DNA of 64,000 nt. Origin: Marinomonas alcarazii (GTDB taxonomy: Bacteria > Pseudomonadota > Gammaproteobacteria > Pseudomonadales > Marinomonadaceae). Numbering within the stretch: position 1 is the stretch's first letter; each line of letters opens with the position of its first letter. The translations under genes and the position numbers were made by a program. Location: the NCBI RefSeq assembly GCF_003208215.1, contig NZ_QKLW01000001.1, positions 248,001 through 312,000 of the forward strand. Direction: 5' to 3'. Shown here piece after piece: positions 35,677 to 43,428 of the stretch. Under the pieces are notes generated by a model. It was not told the origin of the DNA. It did no database searches and saw only the letters and a program-made list of their open reading frames with translations.

Positions 35677-35721
35677 GTAGATAATCGTCTGCAAAATTAT
35701 ACCCGATACCCTAATGCCAGT

Positions 35722-35746
35722 CGTAGGGCGCGCCTTTAGGCCGACA
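35722..35746 (+). repeat. REP-like element (single)
   Basis: The sequence CGTAGGGCGCGCCTTTAGGC and the following CGACAA match the core of the two REP-like elements at 43253-43280 and 43374-43401 (common pattern GTAGG-CG-GCCTTTAGGCCGACA). Confidence 0.65.
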
Positions 35747-36072
35747 ATTCGCTGATTATGACGGTACATACAGCCTATTTTTTTAAATAAACGCATTTTT
35801 GCGCGTTTAGCCCTTTTAAATAAACCCGTTGTGCGTGTTTTGTACTGGTAGAAAGTAAAAAAGTTTCCTAATCCTCGTACCAATTTTTGAACTGATTGCA
35901 GAGCTTCTTCCTTTAATGGCTCCGCAAACGCACTTTAAATTTAGTTTAGTCATCTGGCTAAGCCTCCTTACTTGATTGAAGGGCATTATTCAAAGTGTAG
36001 CAGTGTATAAAGGGACAGACTTTTTAATTAGGTGTGAGTCCTTTAGCCTAACGAGACTGATTTTTTTGGTGG

Positions 36073-36119
36073 TTGTGCATAGCAATGCTGTGCGATATGA
36101 TTTGTATATTGATGCACAG
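36073..36119 (+). promoter_or_regulatory. higBA promoter with palindromic operator
   Basis: A good sigma-70 promoter is visible: TTGTGC (36073-36078), 17 bp, TATGAT (36096-36101). It overlaps inverted repeats: TGTGCAT (36074-36080) with ATGCACA (36112-36118), and CTGTGC (36088-36093) with GCACAG (36114-36119). Palindromes covering the promoter are the usual binding sites for HigA autorepression; that role is inferred. Confidence 0.65.
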
Positions 36120-36132
36120 TAAGGAAGTGCGA

Positions 36133-36420
36133 ATGTCATTAGAATTTAAACATAAATGGTTAGAATTATTTTACGAAGAAGACCAGCGTCACAGGTTGAT
36201 ACCTAAGAATATTGAAAATGCTCTATATAGGAAGTTGGAAATTTTAGATGCGGCACTGACAGAGTCTGATTTACGGGTTCCTCCGGGTAATCGATTTGAG
36301 CATTTAGACGGTAATCTGCAAGGCTGGTGTTCAATTCGAATCAATAAACAATATCGCTTAATTTTTCAGTGGGTCCAAGGAACTGCTCTAAACACTTATC
36401 TTGACCCGCACAAATATTGA
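36133..36420 (+). CDS. higB: HigB-type toxin (RelE/ParE superfamily)
   Basis: Ribosome-dependent mRNA interferase toxin of 95 residues in the HigB (plasmid-maintenance killer) family. Conserved features are LEFKHKWLELFY at the start, IPKNIENALYRKLEILDAA, DLRVPPGNRFEHLDGNLQGWCSIRINKQYRLIFQW (core of the fold, with the arginine and tyrosine residues of the active face) and the C-terminal DPHKY. The ATG at 36133 has AAGGA 7 nt upstream; upstream in-frame ATGs fall in the promoter. It precedes its antitoxin gene, the toxin-first order characteristic of higBA, with 11 bp between them. Confidence 0.93.
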   Translation: MSLEFKHKWLELFYEEDQRHRLIPKNIENALYRKLEILDAALTESDLRVPPGNRFEHLDGNLQGWCSIRINKQYRLIFQWVQGTALNTYLDPHKY

Positions 36421-36431
36421 GGTGCCAACAA

Positions 36432-36749
36432 ATGCGTAAAACAAAACGTCGACCAGTTAGCGTTGGTGAAATGCTTAAAATTGAGTTTCTTGAACCGATG
36501 AACATTACCTCCAAAGCACTGGCCGATGCCATGGGCGTGCATCGTAATACCGTCAGCAGTCTTATCAACGGTGGTGTGCTAACCGCGCCAATCGCTATAA
36601 AACTAGCGGCTGCCTTTGGTAATACACCTGAATTTTGGTTAAACATACAACATGCTGTCGATCTTTGGGATACACGAAACCGTTATCAAGAAGAAGCCAA
36701 ACTGGTTAAGCCTTTGGTGGTGGGTAAGAAAGAAGAATTGCATGCATAA
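36432..36749 (+). CDS. higA: HigA-type antitoxin (XRE/helix-turn-helix)
   Basis: Antitoxin and transcriptional repressor of 105 residues. The helix-turn-helix spans about 15-65: VSVGEMLKIEFLEPMNITSKAL begins it, then MGVHRNTVSSLINGG is the recognition region, and IAIKLAAAFGNTPEFWLNIQ the following helix, all classic for the HigA family. GAGGTG lies about 9 nt upstream of the ATG, at the end of higB. Together with HigB it forms a self-regulated module; its location between inverted repeats suggests an acquired locus. Confidence 0.94.
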   Translation: MRKTKRRPVSVGEMLKIEFLEPMNITSKALADAMGVHRNTVSSLINGGVLTAPIAIKLAAAFGNTPEFWLNIQHAVDLWDTRNRYQEEAKLVKPLVVGKKEELHA

Positions 36750-37001
36750 CAAGTTATACATTTATCCCTTATATCTAGTTTTTTAGCCCTTGGTATGAAA
36801 AGTGTGATTTGTTAATCCAGAAAGTCAGTTTAACTACTCAGTCTTCGTTTGTTTACGGCCAACAGCTTTGATAACTGCTATATCAATAGGCTTAATTTCT
36901 CTACTTATCCTGCTGTTCAGTCATAGTGATGATTTTTTGATACATGCCCATAATGGCTGCTTCCAGAACTAATTAGGGTCAGAGTAAAATTAAATATAAG
37001 A

Positions 37002-37023
37002 GATTGATTCCCGCCTTCGCGGG
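37002..37023. repeat. REP-like palindrome (CCCGC-CTTC-GCGGG)
   Basis: AGATTGATTCCCGCCTTCGC followed by GGG forms a 5-bp GC hairpin. The same AGAGATTGATTCCCGCCTTC sequence occurs at 37445-37464, where it leads into the tandem array. Confidence 0.7.
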
Positions 37024-37161
37024 CGTTTGTCCTCTCTGAGACAAAAGGGGAGGGCTGAGCCTACACCCTATAAAGTGAAAGCTCCGCTTTCATCGTCAGA
37101 TCACGCCTCGTTCCTCGTCTCATCAGACCTACGTCTTTGTTCTTCATCATTGCAATCCAGA

Positions 37162-37410
37162 AGAAGTCAGTTCGACGCGACGAAGTTGCGCGACCTTGTG
37201 GAGTTTCAGGGGCAGTTAAAAATATCTTTCCTAGTATCAGCAAGAACAATCTATGCCTTTCGAAATAATTCGTGTTGCTAGACATAACCTTAACCAAAAT
37301 AAATGAGACGTTTGGGCGATAGGCCGATAAAGCGAATTTTTGGTTACTTTTTGGGCGCTAGCAAAAAGTTACCCGCTCAGCAGAGCGGAAAAAAGGTTGG
37401 GAATACAAAG
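37162..37410 (-). repeat. dispersed intergenic repeat, right copy, split by a 179-bp structured segment
   Basis: Blocks at 37162-37206 and 37386-37410 are the inverted counterparts of 35630-35676 and 35600-35623. Between them is a segment with the near-palindrome GGTTACTTTTTG / CAAAAAGTTACC (37341-37372) and a CGCTC-AGCA-GAGCG hairpin (37374-37387). Either the left copy lost this segment or the right copy gained it. Confidence 0.8.
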
Positions 37411-37460
37411 TACTCGAATGGAGCCTAAATACTGTAGGACAAAAAGAGATTGATTCCCGC

Positions 37461-37620
37461 CTTCGCGGGAATGACTTTGTTTAAGCGGGAATGACTTTGT
37501 TTAAGCGGGAATGACTTTGTTTAAGCGGGAATGACTTTGTTTAAGCGGGAATGATGTTGTTTAAGCGGGAATGATGTTGTTTAAGCGCGAATGATGTTGT
37601 TTAAGCGCGAATGATGTTGC
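37461..37620 (+). repeat. 20-bp tandem repeat array, eight units
   Basis: Units of TTAAGCGGGAATGACTTTGT repeat eight times in register. The first unit begins CTTC and is the tail of the REP-like palindrome. Units 1-4 end GACTTTGT, units 5-8 end GATGTTGT (the last GATGTTGC), and units 7-8 also change GCGGGA to GCGCGA. Substitutions therefore accumulate stepwise along the array, as if the units were copied outward from the palindrome. Confidence 0.95.
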
Positions 37621-37646
37621 TCAGCTTCTAGGGCGGTGGGCGGGAA

Positions 37647-38297
37647 CTAAAAAGGACAGGCCGCGACAAACGCTACCCAAGCTTTGGTGAACGGATGTCT
37701 GAACTCTAGCCGATAAGCATGCAGCAGCAATCTAGGGTCGTTGTGAAATGCTGGATCGTAGAATTCGTCGCCAATTATTGAGTGCCCGAGGCTTTGCATG
37801 TGGACGCGCAGTTGGTGAGAGCGACCTGTAAAAGGCACGAGTCGAACACGGGTAGTGTTGTCTTCGTAGCCGATTTTTTCCCAATAGGTGATAGAGTCTT
37901 TGCTCCATTCATCGGTGCAGATGATTTGTCTTGGGCGGTTTGGCCAGTCGCAGCGCAGTGGCTTTCTTACTTCGCCTTTATCACCCAAAAGATGACCGCG
38001 CAGTAGGGCGCGGTATTCTTTTTTCACTTCTCGTTCACGAAAATGCGCGTACATGCGTTTTTGACACTCGTGAGTTTTCGCCACGAGGATTAAGCCTGAG
38101 GTGGCTTCGTCCAAACGGTGTATGGCAAAGGCTTCGCCAAATAAACATTCTGCTCTATGCAAGATAGAGTCGAGCTTATCTGGGCCACGACCGGGCACAG
38201 ATAAGCAGTTAGCAGGCTTGTTTATTACGGCAAACCATTCGTCTTCGTACAATATCTCTAAGCGAGATGGTTCTAAACTCGTTACGGCATCCTGCAC
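37647..38297 (-). CDS. rluA: RluA-family pseudouridine synthase
   Basis: RNA pseudouridine synthase of 216 residues. The catalytic aspartate is Asp63 in IHRLDEATSGL. Other family motifs are VINKPANCLSVPG, KKEYRALLRG, VRLVPFTGRSHQLRVHM and LLLHAYRLEF. In E. coli rluA lies beside rapA as here, and RluA modifies U746 of 23S rRNA and U32 of several tRNAs; size and position favour RluA over RluC/RluD. Its start is 6 bp after the rapA stop, so it is co-transcribed with rapA. Confidence 0.93.
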   Translation of the reverse strand: MQDAVTSLEPSRLEILYEDEWFAVINKPANCLSVPGRGPDKLDSILHRAECLFGEAFAIHRLDEATSGLILVAKTHECQKRMYAHFREREVKKEYRALLRGHLLGDKGEVRKPLRCDWPNRPRQIICTDEWSKDSITYWEKIGYEDNTTRVRLVPFTGRSHQLRVHMQSLGHSIIGDEFYDPAFHNDPRLLLHAYRLEFRHPFTKAWVAFVAACPF

Positions 38298-38303
38298 AGG
38301 ATG

Positions 38304-41132
38304 TTATTCCGGTTTCGTTGTTAAGATAATACGAATCGCATCCAAGCGGATTTGGTGTTCGTCGATACGAGTCAAACCTTCTTGCATGTTGGTCTCAAGG
38401 CGCGCTATGTCTTCGTCACGAATGGTGTTGTTGAAGGCTTTCAGTTCCACTAAACGTTCGATTTCATTTTGGCAGCGATGCTGGTAAGACGTTTTCGCCG
38501 CGTGCACAATCGGACGCGCTTGGTCTTGGGCATTCAACTGATGAGCTTGCAACACTTCAATAAGGTTTTTGCGCAATGCAGCAACCCATTGTTCTGCCAC
38601 TCGGTTTGGCACACCTTTCAATTTTTCTGCCCATTTGTCGGCAGTAAATTGCTGGTGGAGGAATTTGCCATTGGAGTCAGACAATTGCCACATTGGTGTC
38701 ATTGGCAGTGACTGTGCCAATTTCAAACGAGGATGAGCGGTCGCTTCGATAACAAACATACTTTCCACTAGTACAGTGCCTTCTGGCAATGCTGCAATTG
38801 GTAAGATGGCTGAAGTCAGTTTGCCAGAGTCAAAGCCTTGTACTTCGTCCATTAGCATGGTGATCAGTGGGTGTTCCCAGGTTGCGAACGCCACGTCTTC
38901 ACGTTGGCTGGCTTGACGGCGATCAAGCATGAGCATTTTGCCTTCTTCTTCGATGCCTGGTAGGGCTTCTAGCATCATATCGGTAGAAGGGCGTAAGAAC
39001 CATGCGGCGCGGTCAGGGTCGTCATTGATGCAATCTGCATAGATGTTGAATGCGTGAGTCACTTGCTCAATGTAGTGGTGTAGGCCGTTTGTTGCCTGGT
39101 TGTTAATCTGGTCGATTAGCGCTCGGGCTTGTTCAGGGCGACATGAGCTCATTTCTAGCAAGCGGTTACGGCCTTCTTCCATTTGTTTTAGCAGTGCTTC
39201 ATGGTAGATGTTGGCTTCTTTCAGTAGATCTGTGTCGTCGTCTTGGCCGTGCAAATAAGCATGCAGACTGTCACCAAAAGCTTCTTCGACCTTATCGCCA
39301 GAACCTGTAGTACGGCAAAATGCGTTTAGGGCGTGGTGATACCAGTGGTATAGGCGCTCTTGTACGCTGTTTTTGATGTAAGGCACATGAATCTGAACGT
39401 CGTTTAGTTGCCCTAGGCGGTCAAGGCGGCCAATACGTTGTTCAAGTAGGTCAGGGTGCTCAGGTAAATCGTACATTACGAGGTGATGGCTGAATTGGAA
39501 GTTGCGGCCTTCACTGCCGATTTCAGAACATACCAAGATTTGCGCGCCTTCTTCGTCTGCGAAGTAAGCCGCTGCTCGGTCACGGTGGATAAGTGGCATT
39601 TGTTCGTGGAAATCTGCGCTTTGGAAGCCAGCGAAAGTAAGCTGGTCGTTTAGCCATTTTGCCATGTCGGCAGAGTGACAAATCACTAGAATTTTGTCTG
39701 CTTGGCATTCAAGGAATTCTTTAAGCCAAACCCAACGAGGGTCTTTTTCCCATAAGCCATCAGATACTTCGGTTTCTGGCTGCACGTGACGATTGGCAGA
39801 CTCGAAGTGTTCATTGTTTTCTAATGGGTAAGAGTGAAGGTAACGATCAGGGAAACCACCCACAGCCGCCCGTGTATTACGGAACATTTCACGACCTGTT
39901 CCGTGACGGTCAATCAACCAGCTGATGGCTTCTTTCGCGGCAGCGGTTTGTTCAGCACCAGATTTGGTGGTTAGATCTTGGAACCAGTCTTTGGCGCTCA
40001 CTTCAGCCAGGTACGAGCCAAATGCCGCTTTCCAGTCCAATGCTTCAGGCGAGCTGTTTTCTTGGCTAAATGGCAATAAAGATTCAGCCAGTTCAGCGGC
40101 TTTTTTAAATTCTCTTTGCTGAGCTAGGTAGTGGTCGAAGTCATGGTAATGATCGGCATCTAAAAGCTGTAGGCGAGAGAAATGCTCACGCTCGCCGGTT
40201 TGTTCTGGCGTTGCACTCAATAGCAATAGAGATTCTGTTTGTGCGGCTAAACGAGCAACCACTTGGTAGCCAATGCTTGGTGTTTCTGGGTGCCAAGCAA
40301 GGTGGTGAGCTTCGTCGACAATGACCATGTCCCATTCAGCGTCTAACATATGTTGAGTCGCTTTTGGATGTTGGCTCGCCCAATCGATTGGTGCAATAAC
40401 AAAAGGTTGTTGTTCGAATGGGTTGTCGTCACCGTCCATAAAGTCTTCATACACGGATTCGTTGATCAGTGAGAATGGCTGGTGGAAGCGGCGTAGCATT
40501 TCAACCAACCACTGATGTTGTAGGTTTGTTGGAGTCAAAATCAGTACGCGTTTGCAAAGACCGTTTAGTAAACGTTGATGCAAGATCAAGCCCGCTTCTA
40601 GGGTTTTACCCATGCCGACTTCGTCACACAAAAGTGCGCGAGCTTTCGGACGGTTAGCGATGTCGTGAGCAAGGTAAATCTGATGTGGTAGAAGTTCTGC
40701 TTTCAGACCCATTAAACCACGTACCGGCGATGCCGCATTGGCCGCTTGGTGTTCAAGTGTGTGACGACGTAAGTCGAACCACATACGACGAGCAGGCGAC
40801 AGCGCCAATAAAGAATCTAACTCGTTTTTATCGTTACGTGGAAATTGGATGATGGATTCTTCTAGCCAATCATCGTCGTCACTGATGCGGTATTCGATCA
40901 AATCGTTGATTTCTTCTACTTCCAATACTGTGTAGGTTTCATCTTGGAAATGAAGTTGGTCGCCGACGGTCAGCGTGCGTCGGACAAGGCTAGTCTGGTC
41001 ATTTGAGTATTGACGTTCTGCTTCCGCATCTGGGAAATGCAGGGTAAAAGACTTATTTTGTGTGTCTACTATCATGCCTACGCCGAGATCAGGCTCGTTG
41101 CGGCTACTCCATCTTTGTCCAGTTTGGTACAT
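38304..41132 (-). CDS. rapA: RNA polymerase-associated ATPase RapA
   Basis: Swi2/Snf2-type ATPase (942 residues; E. coli RapA is 968) that recycles stalled RNA polymerase. N-terminal Tudor-like domains precede the helicase core, with Walker A DEVGMGKT (170-177), Walker B DEAH (273-276), LLLLSATPEQT (motif III) and, in the second lobe, SEIGSEGRNFQFSHHLVMYDLP and EQRIGRLDRLGQ (motifs V and VI). The start MYQTGQRWSSRNEPDLGVGM is close to the E. coli protein. It forms a unit with yigZ upstream (2-bp gap) and rluA downstream. Confidence 0.97.
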   Translation of the reverse strand: MYQTGQRWSSRNEPDLGVGMIVDTQNKSFTLHFPDAEAERQYSNDQTSLVRRTLTVGDQLHFQDETYTVLEVEEINDLIEYRISDDDDWLEESIIQFPRNDKNELDSLLALSPARRMWFDLRRHTLEHQAANAASPVRGLMGLKAELLPHQIYLAHDIANRPKARALLCDEVGMGKTLEAGLILHQRLLNGLCKRVLILTPTNLQHQWLVEMLRRFHQPFSLINESVYEDFMDGDDNPFEQQPFVIAPIDWASQHPKATQHMLDAEWDMVIVDEAHHLAWHPETPSIGYQVVARLAAQTESLLLLSATPEQTGEREHFSRLQLLDADHYHDFDHYLAQQREFKKAAELAESLLPFSQENSSPEALDWKAAFGSYLAEVSAKDWFQDLTTKSGAEQTAAAKEAISWLIDRHGTGREMFRNTRAAVGGFPDRYLHSYPLENNEHFESANRHVQPETEVSDGLWEKDPRWVWLKEFLECQADKILVICHSADMAKWLNDQLTFAGFQSADFHEQMPLIHRDRAAAYFADEEGAQILVCSEIGSEGRNFQFSHHLVMYDLPEHPDLLEQRIGRLDRLGQLNDVQIHVPYIKNSVQERLYHWYHHALNAFCRTTGSGDKVEEAFGDSLHAYLHGQDDDTDLLKEANIYHEALLKQMEEGRNRLLEMSSCRPEQARALIDQINNQATNGLHHYIEQVTHAFNIYADCINDDPDRAAWFLRPSTDMMLEALPGIEEEGKMLMLDRRQASQREDVAFATWEHPLITMLMDEVQGFDSGKLTSAILPIAALPEGTVLVESMFVIEATAHPRLKLAQSLPMTPMWQLSDSNGKFLHQQFTADKWAEKLKGVPNRVAEQWVAALRKNLIEVLQAHQLNAQDQARPIVHAAKTSYQHRCQNEIERLVELKAFNNTIRDEDIARLETNMQEGLTRIDEHQIRLDAIRIILTTKPE

Positions 41133-41134
41133 AG

Positions 41135-41752
41135 TTATTCGTTGTCCGGTTCAATTAAAGTTAAACTGCCTTGGCATAAATCGGTTAATAGGATTTTGTG
41201 CTCAGGCCAAGTACGTTCAATAACAGCAAGGTCAATTACGATGCTGTCACTGTATGTTTTGTTGGTTATTTCTATATCGCTCTGTTCTAGCCAGTATTCA
41301 ACCTTACCCAATAAAGGGTAGGCGATTTTTAGCTGAACGGCGCGCCGCGGGTATACATTTTCATATTCTGTTTGCGACAGCGCTTCTTGTACGGCTTGGC
41401 TGTATGCTCTTACTAAGCCACCTGCGCCAAGTTTTACACCACCAAAAAAGCGTGTCACGACGACAGTCGTTTCTCCAAAATCTGAGTGCTGCAACACATT
41501 CAGCATCGGTTTACCCGCTGTGCCTTTTGGTTCACCATCGTCACTTTGATCCCACAGGTGGGCATTATTTGGCATACCAGCAATAAACGCCCAACAGTGA
41601 TGGTTAGCATCTGGGTAACGCTGACGCACCTCTTCGATAAAAGCCTTTGCCGCATCACGGCCGTTTGTACGACAAACCGTCGTAATGAACTGACTATTTT
41701 TTATTTCTAGATCAAAGCGTTGCGTGTGTGTTGGGCTTAGGTAGTAATCCAT
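41135..41752 (-). CDS. yigZ: YigZ/IMPACT family protein (UPF0029)
   Basis: A 205-residue member of the IMPACT family, linked in eukaryotes to translation control; the bacterial role is not settled. The family core is obvious: HHCWAFI, DQSDDGEPKGTAGKPMLNVL, VVVTRFFGGVKLGAGGLVRAY. The C-terminal ferredoxin-like DUF1949 domain is also present. The rapA start lies 2 bp after its stop, so yigZ leads a yigZ-rapA-rluA unit. Confidence 0.93.
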   Translation of the reverse strand: MDYYLSPTHTQRFDLEIKNSQFITTVCRTNGRDAAKAFIEEVRQRYPDANHHCWAFIAGMPNNAHLWDQSDDGEPKGTAGKPMLNVLQHSDFGETTVVVTRFFGGVKLGAGGLVRAYSQAVQEALSQTEYENVYPRRAVQLKIAYPLLGKVEYWLEQSDIEITNKTYSDSIVIDLAVIERTWPEHKILLTDLCQGSLTLIEPDNE

Positions 41753-41894
41753 GTAAACTTATCGAGACCTTAGCATGACTGCTGCGCGCGCCAATGCAGT
41801 ATGAAAAATAGACTCGTTTTGCCTTTGTTCGCGACGTCATGTAAAGACCTCACTTTGTTAAAAATAGACATTTAAATAGCGAGTTTTAATTCAT

Positions 41895-43208
41895 ATGACA
41901 GATTGGCTTTCGCAATCAGTTTGGGTGTTATCGGGCTTTTGTATCGGCGCGATTCTTCTCTCTGTTATTGCTGGCGTTATTGTACAGGCTATGCGCCGTC
42001 AGTGGCAGCGCACAGAGGAAAAAATGCAGCAACAAAATGAGGAATTACTGCGTCTTTTAGAGCAATCGAAAGATCAGGTTCATTATTTGGAAAAAGAGTC
42101 GCTTACTTTAGAGCAACAGTTCGCAGCAGCACAAAGTGTCTGGCAAGAAAAAGAAGCCTTTTATCGTGAGCAAAAAAAGCAAAACGAAACCGAATTTAAG
42201 CAAATGGCTCAGGAGATTATGAGCCAGCAAGGACAGCGGTTGGCGAAAGAAAATGAGCGCCAATTAGGGTCGTTATTAACGCCACTTGGCTCACAAATTC
42301 AGAAGTTTCAAGAAAGCGTAGAGAAAAGTTATCAAGAAGAGGCCCGTGAACGCTTTTCTTTGGTGAAAGAGATCAAAGGGCTTCAGCAACTGAATCAAAA
42401 AATCAGTGACGATGCGGTGAGCTTAACGCATGCTTTGAAAGGGCAAAATAAACTGCAAGGCGGTTGGGGTGAGGTGATTCTAGAGCGAATATTAGAACGT
42501 TCTGGATTAGAAAAAGGCCGTGAATATGAGACGCAAGCCTCCTACCAAACGGCAGAAGGTCGACGCTTGCAGCCAGATGTGGTGATTCATTTGCCTGAGG
42601 GTAAGCAGATCATTGTGGATTCCAAAATGGTGCTAATTAGCTATTTGGCCTATATGGAAGCCGAAACTGAAGAAGACAGAAATCGAGCGCTGAAACAGCA
42701 TTTGGATGCCGTTCGCCGTCATATGAAGGAGCTAAGCGCTAAGTCTTATCATGACTTGCCAGGTGTGACCTCATTGGATTTTGTGCTTTTGTTTATTCCA
42801 ATCGAAGCGGCGTTTGGTCTGGCTTTGCAGGGCGATAATGGTTTGTTTAGTGAAGCTTTTGAACACAATATTATTATTGTCGGGCCATCTAACTTGTTGG
42901 CGACATTACGCACCATTCAAAATATTTGGCGCAATGAAAAGCAAAGTCAAAATGCGATTGAAATTGCACGCCAAGCAGGCGCTATGTACGACAAGTTTTC
43001 GAGTTTTGTGCAGGATATGGATGACATAGGCAGTAAATTGGATGCGGTGAGTCGTACTCATGAATCGGCGTTGAAAAAGCTGACGGCTGGGCGTGGTAAT
43101 TTGGTTTCCAGAGCGGAAAGGCTGAAAATGATGGGTGCGAAGACCAGTAAGGCGCTGCCAGTGGAGTATCTAAACGATGATGTTTTTACCGATGAACCGA
43201 ACGAGTAA
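41895..43208 (+). CDS. rmuC: DNA recombination protein RmuC
   Basis: Membrane-anchored nuclease-like protein (437 residues) that limits inversions at short inverted repeats. One N-terminal membrane helix (about 12-32) is followed by a long coiled coil rich in Gln and Glu (35-145). The RmuC domain then has LKGQNKLQGGWGEVILERIL, YETQASYQTAEGRRLQPDV, IIVDSKMVLISYLAYMEAE and a PD-(D/E)xK-like core (DVVIHLPEGKQIIVDSK). It is monocistronic, diverging from yigZ, and followed by a REP-like pair. Confidence 0.95.
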   Translation: MTDWLSQSVWVLSGFCIGAILLSVIAGVIVQAMRRQWQRTEEKMQQQNEELLRLLEQSKDQVHYLEKESLTLEQQFAAAQSVWQEKEAFYREQKKQNETEFKQMAQEIMSQQGQRLAKENERQLGSLLTPLGSQIQKFQESVEKSYQEEARERFSLVKEIKGLQQLNQKISDDAVSLTHALKGQNKLQGGWGEVILERILERSGLEKGREYETQASYQTAEGRRLQPDVVIHLPEGKQIIVDSKMVLISYLAYMEAETEEDRNRALKQHLDAVRRHMKELSAKSYHDLPGVTSLDFVLLFIPIEAAFGLALQGDNGLFSEAFEHNIIIVGPSNLLATLRTIQNIWRNEKQSQNAIEIARQAGAMYDKFSSFVQDMDDIGSKLDAVSRTHESALKKLTAGRGNLVSRAERLKMMGAKTSKALPVEYLNDDVFTDEPNE

Positions 43209-43252
43209 TTGAATCTTTCCGTGTTTCATTGCTCGTCGTTTTTGGCGTAAAT

Positions 43253-43401
43253 TGTAGGTCGTGCCTTTAGGCCGACAAAAAAACTCCCAACACAAAATCA
43301 AAACCTTCTTCACGAGAAATGACATTTTTTTGCGCTAAAGTACGCCCCAAAAAGCTCATAAGGATATATAAGGTTTTGTCGGGCTGAAGCCGCGACCTAC
43401 A
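43253..43401. repeat. inverted pair of REP-like elements
   Basis: Two 28-bp elements face each other: TGTAGGTCGTGCCTTTAGGC plus CGACAAAA on the + strand (43253-43280), and its relative TGTAGGTCGCGGCTTCAGCC plus CGACAAAA on the - strand (43401-43374). Each can fold on its own and the pair can form one large cruciform, the arrangement of REPINs or BIMEs. The pair lies between convergent rmuC and the CDF gene. Confidence 0.85.
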
Positions 43402-43428
43402 AAAATCTTAGCTGATTCACTTTCTTTG

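Larger units (their letters stand above)
35520..36072. other. intergenic repeat-rich region left of higBA
   Basis: No convincing gene lies here. It begins with a CCTCCCC/GGAGGGCTAGGGTGGGG palindromic element right after the GNAT stop. It then holds one copy of a dispersed repeat (35600-35676) whose inverted partner lies at 37162-37410, and a REP-like GTAGGGCGCGCCTTTAGGCC element (35722-35746). A short minus-strand frame at 35674-35883 is built from this repeat and is not considered coding. Confidence 0.7.
36750..37646. other. repeat-rich intergenic region right of higBA
   Basis: About 900 bp hold no convincing gene. From left to right there are about 230 bp of plain AT-rich sequence, a REP-like palindrome (about 37002-37023), the right copy of the dispersed repeat (37162-37206 and 37386-37410) split by a structured insert, a second REP-like palindrome (37446-37471), and a 20-bp tandem array reaching rluA. 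Short frames at 37027-37297 are made of repeat sequence on either strand. Confidence 0.75.

Noticed and set aside
35674..35883. 69-codon minus-strand frame
   Set aside because: It overlaps the REP-like element and has a composition unlike the neighbouring genes.
37027..37297. Two overlapping short frames (+ 84 codons, - 78 codons) right of higBA
   Set aside because: They are made of dispersed-repeat sequence, have no ribosome binding site and no protein-like pattern.
37461..37620. CRISPR array
   Set aside because: The 20-bp units are contiguous with no spacers between them and no cas genes are nearby.
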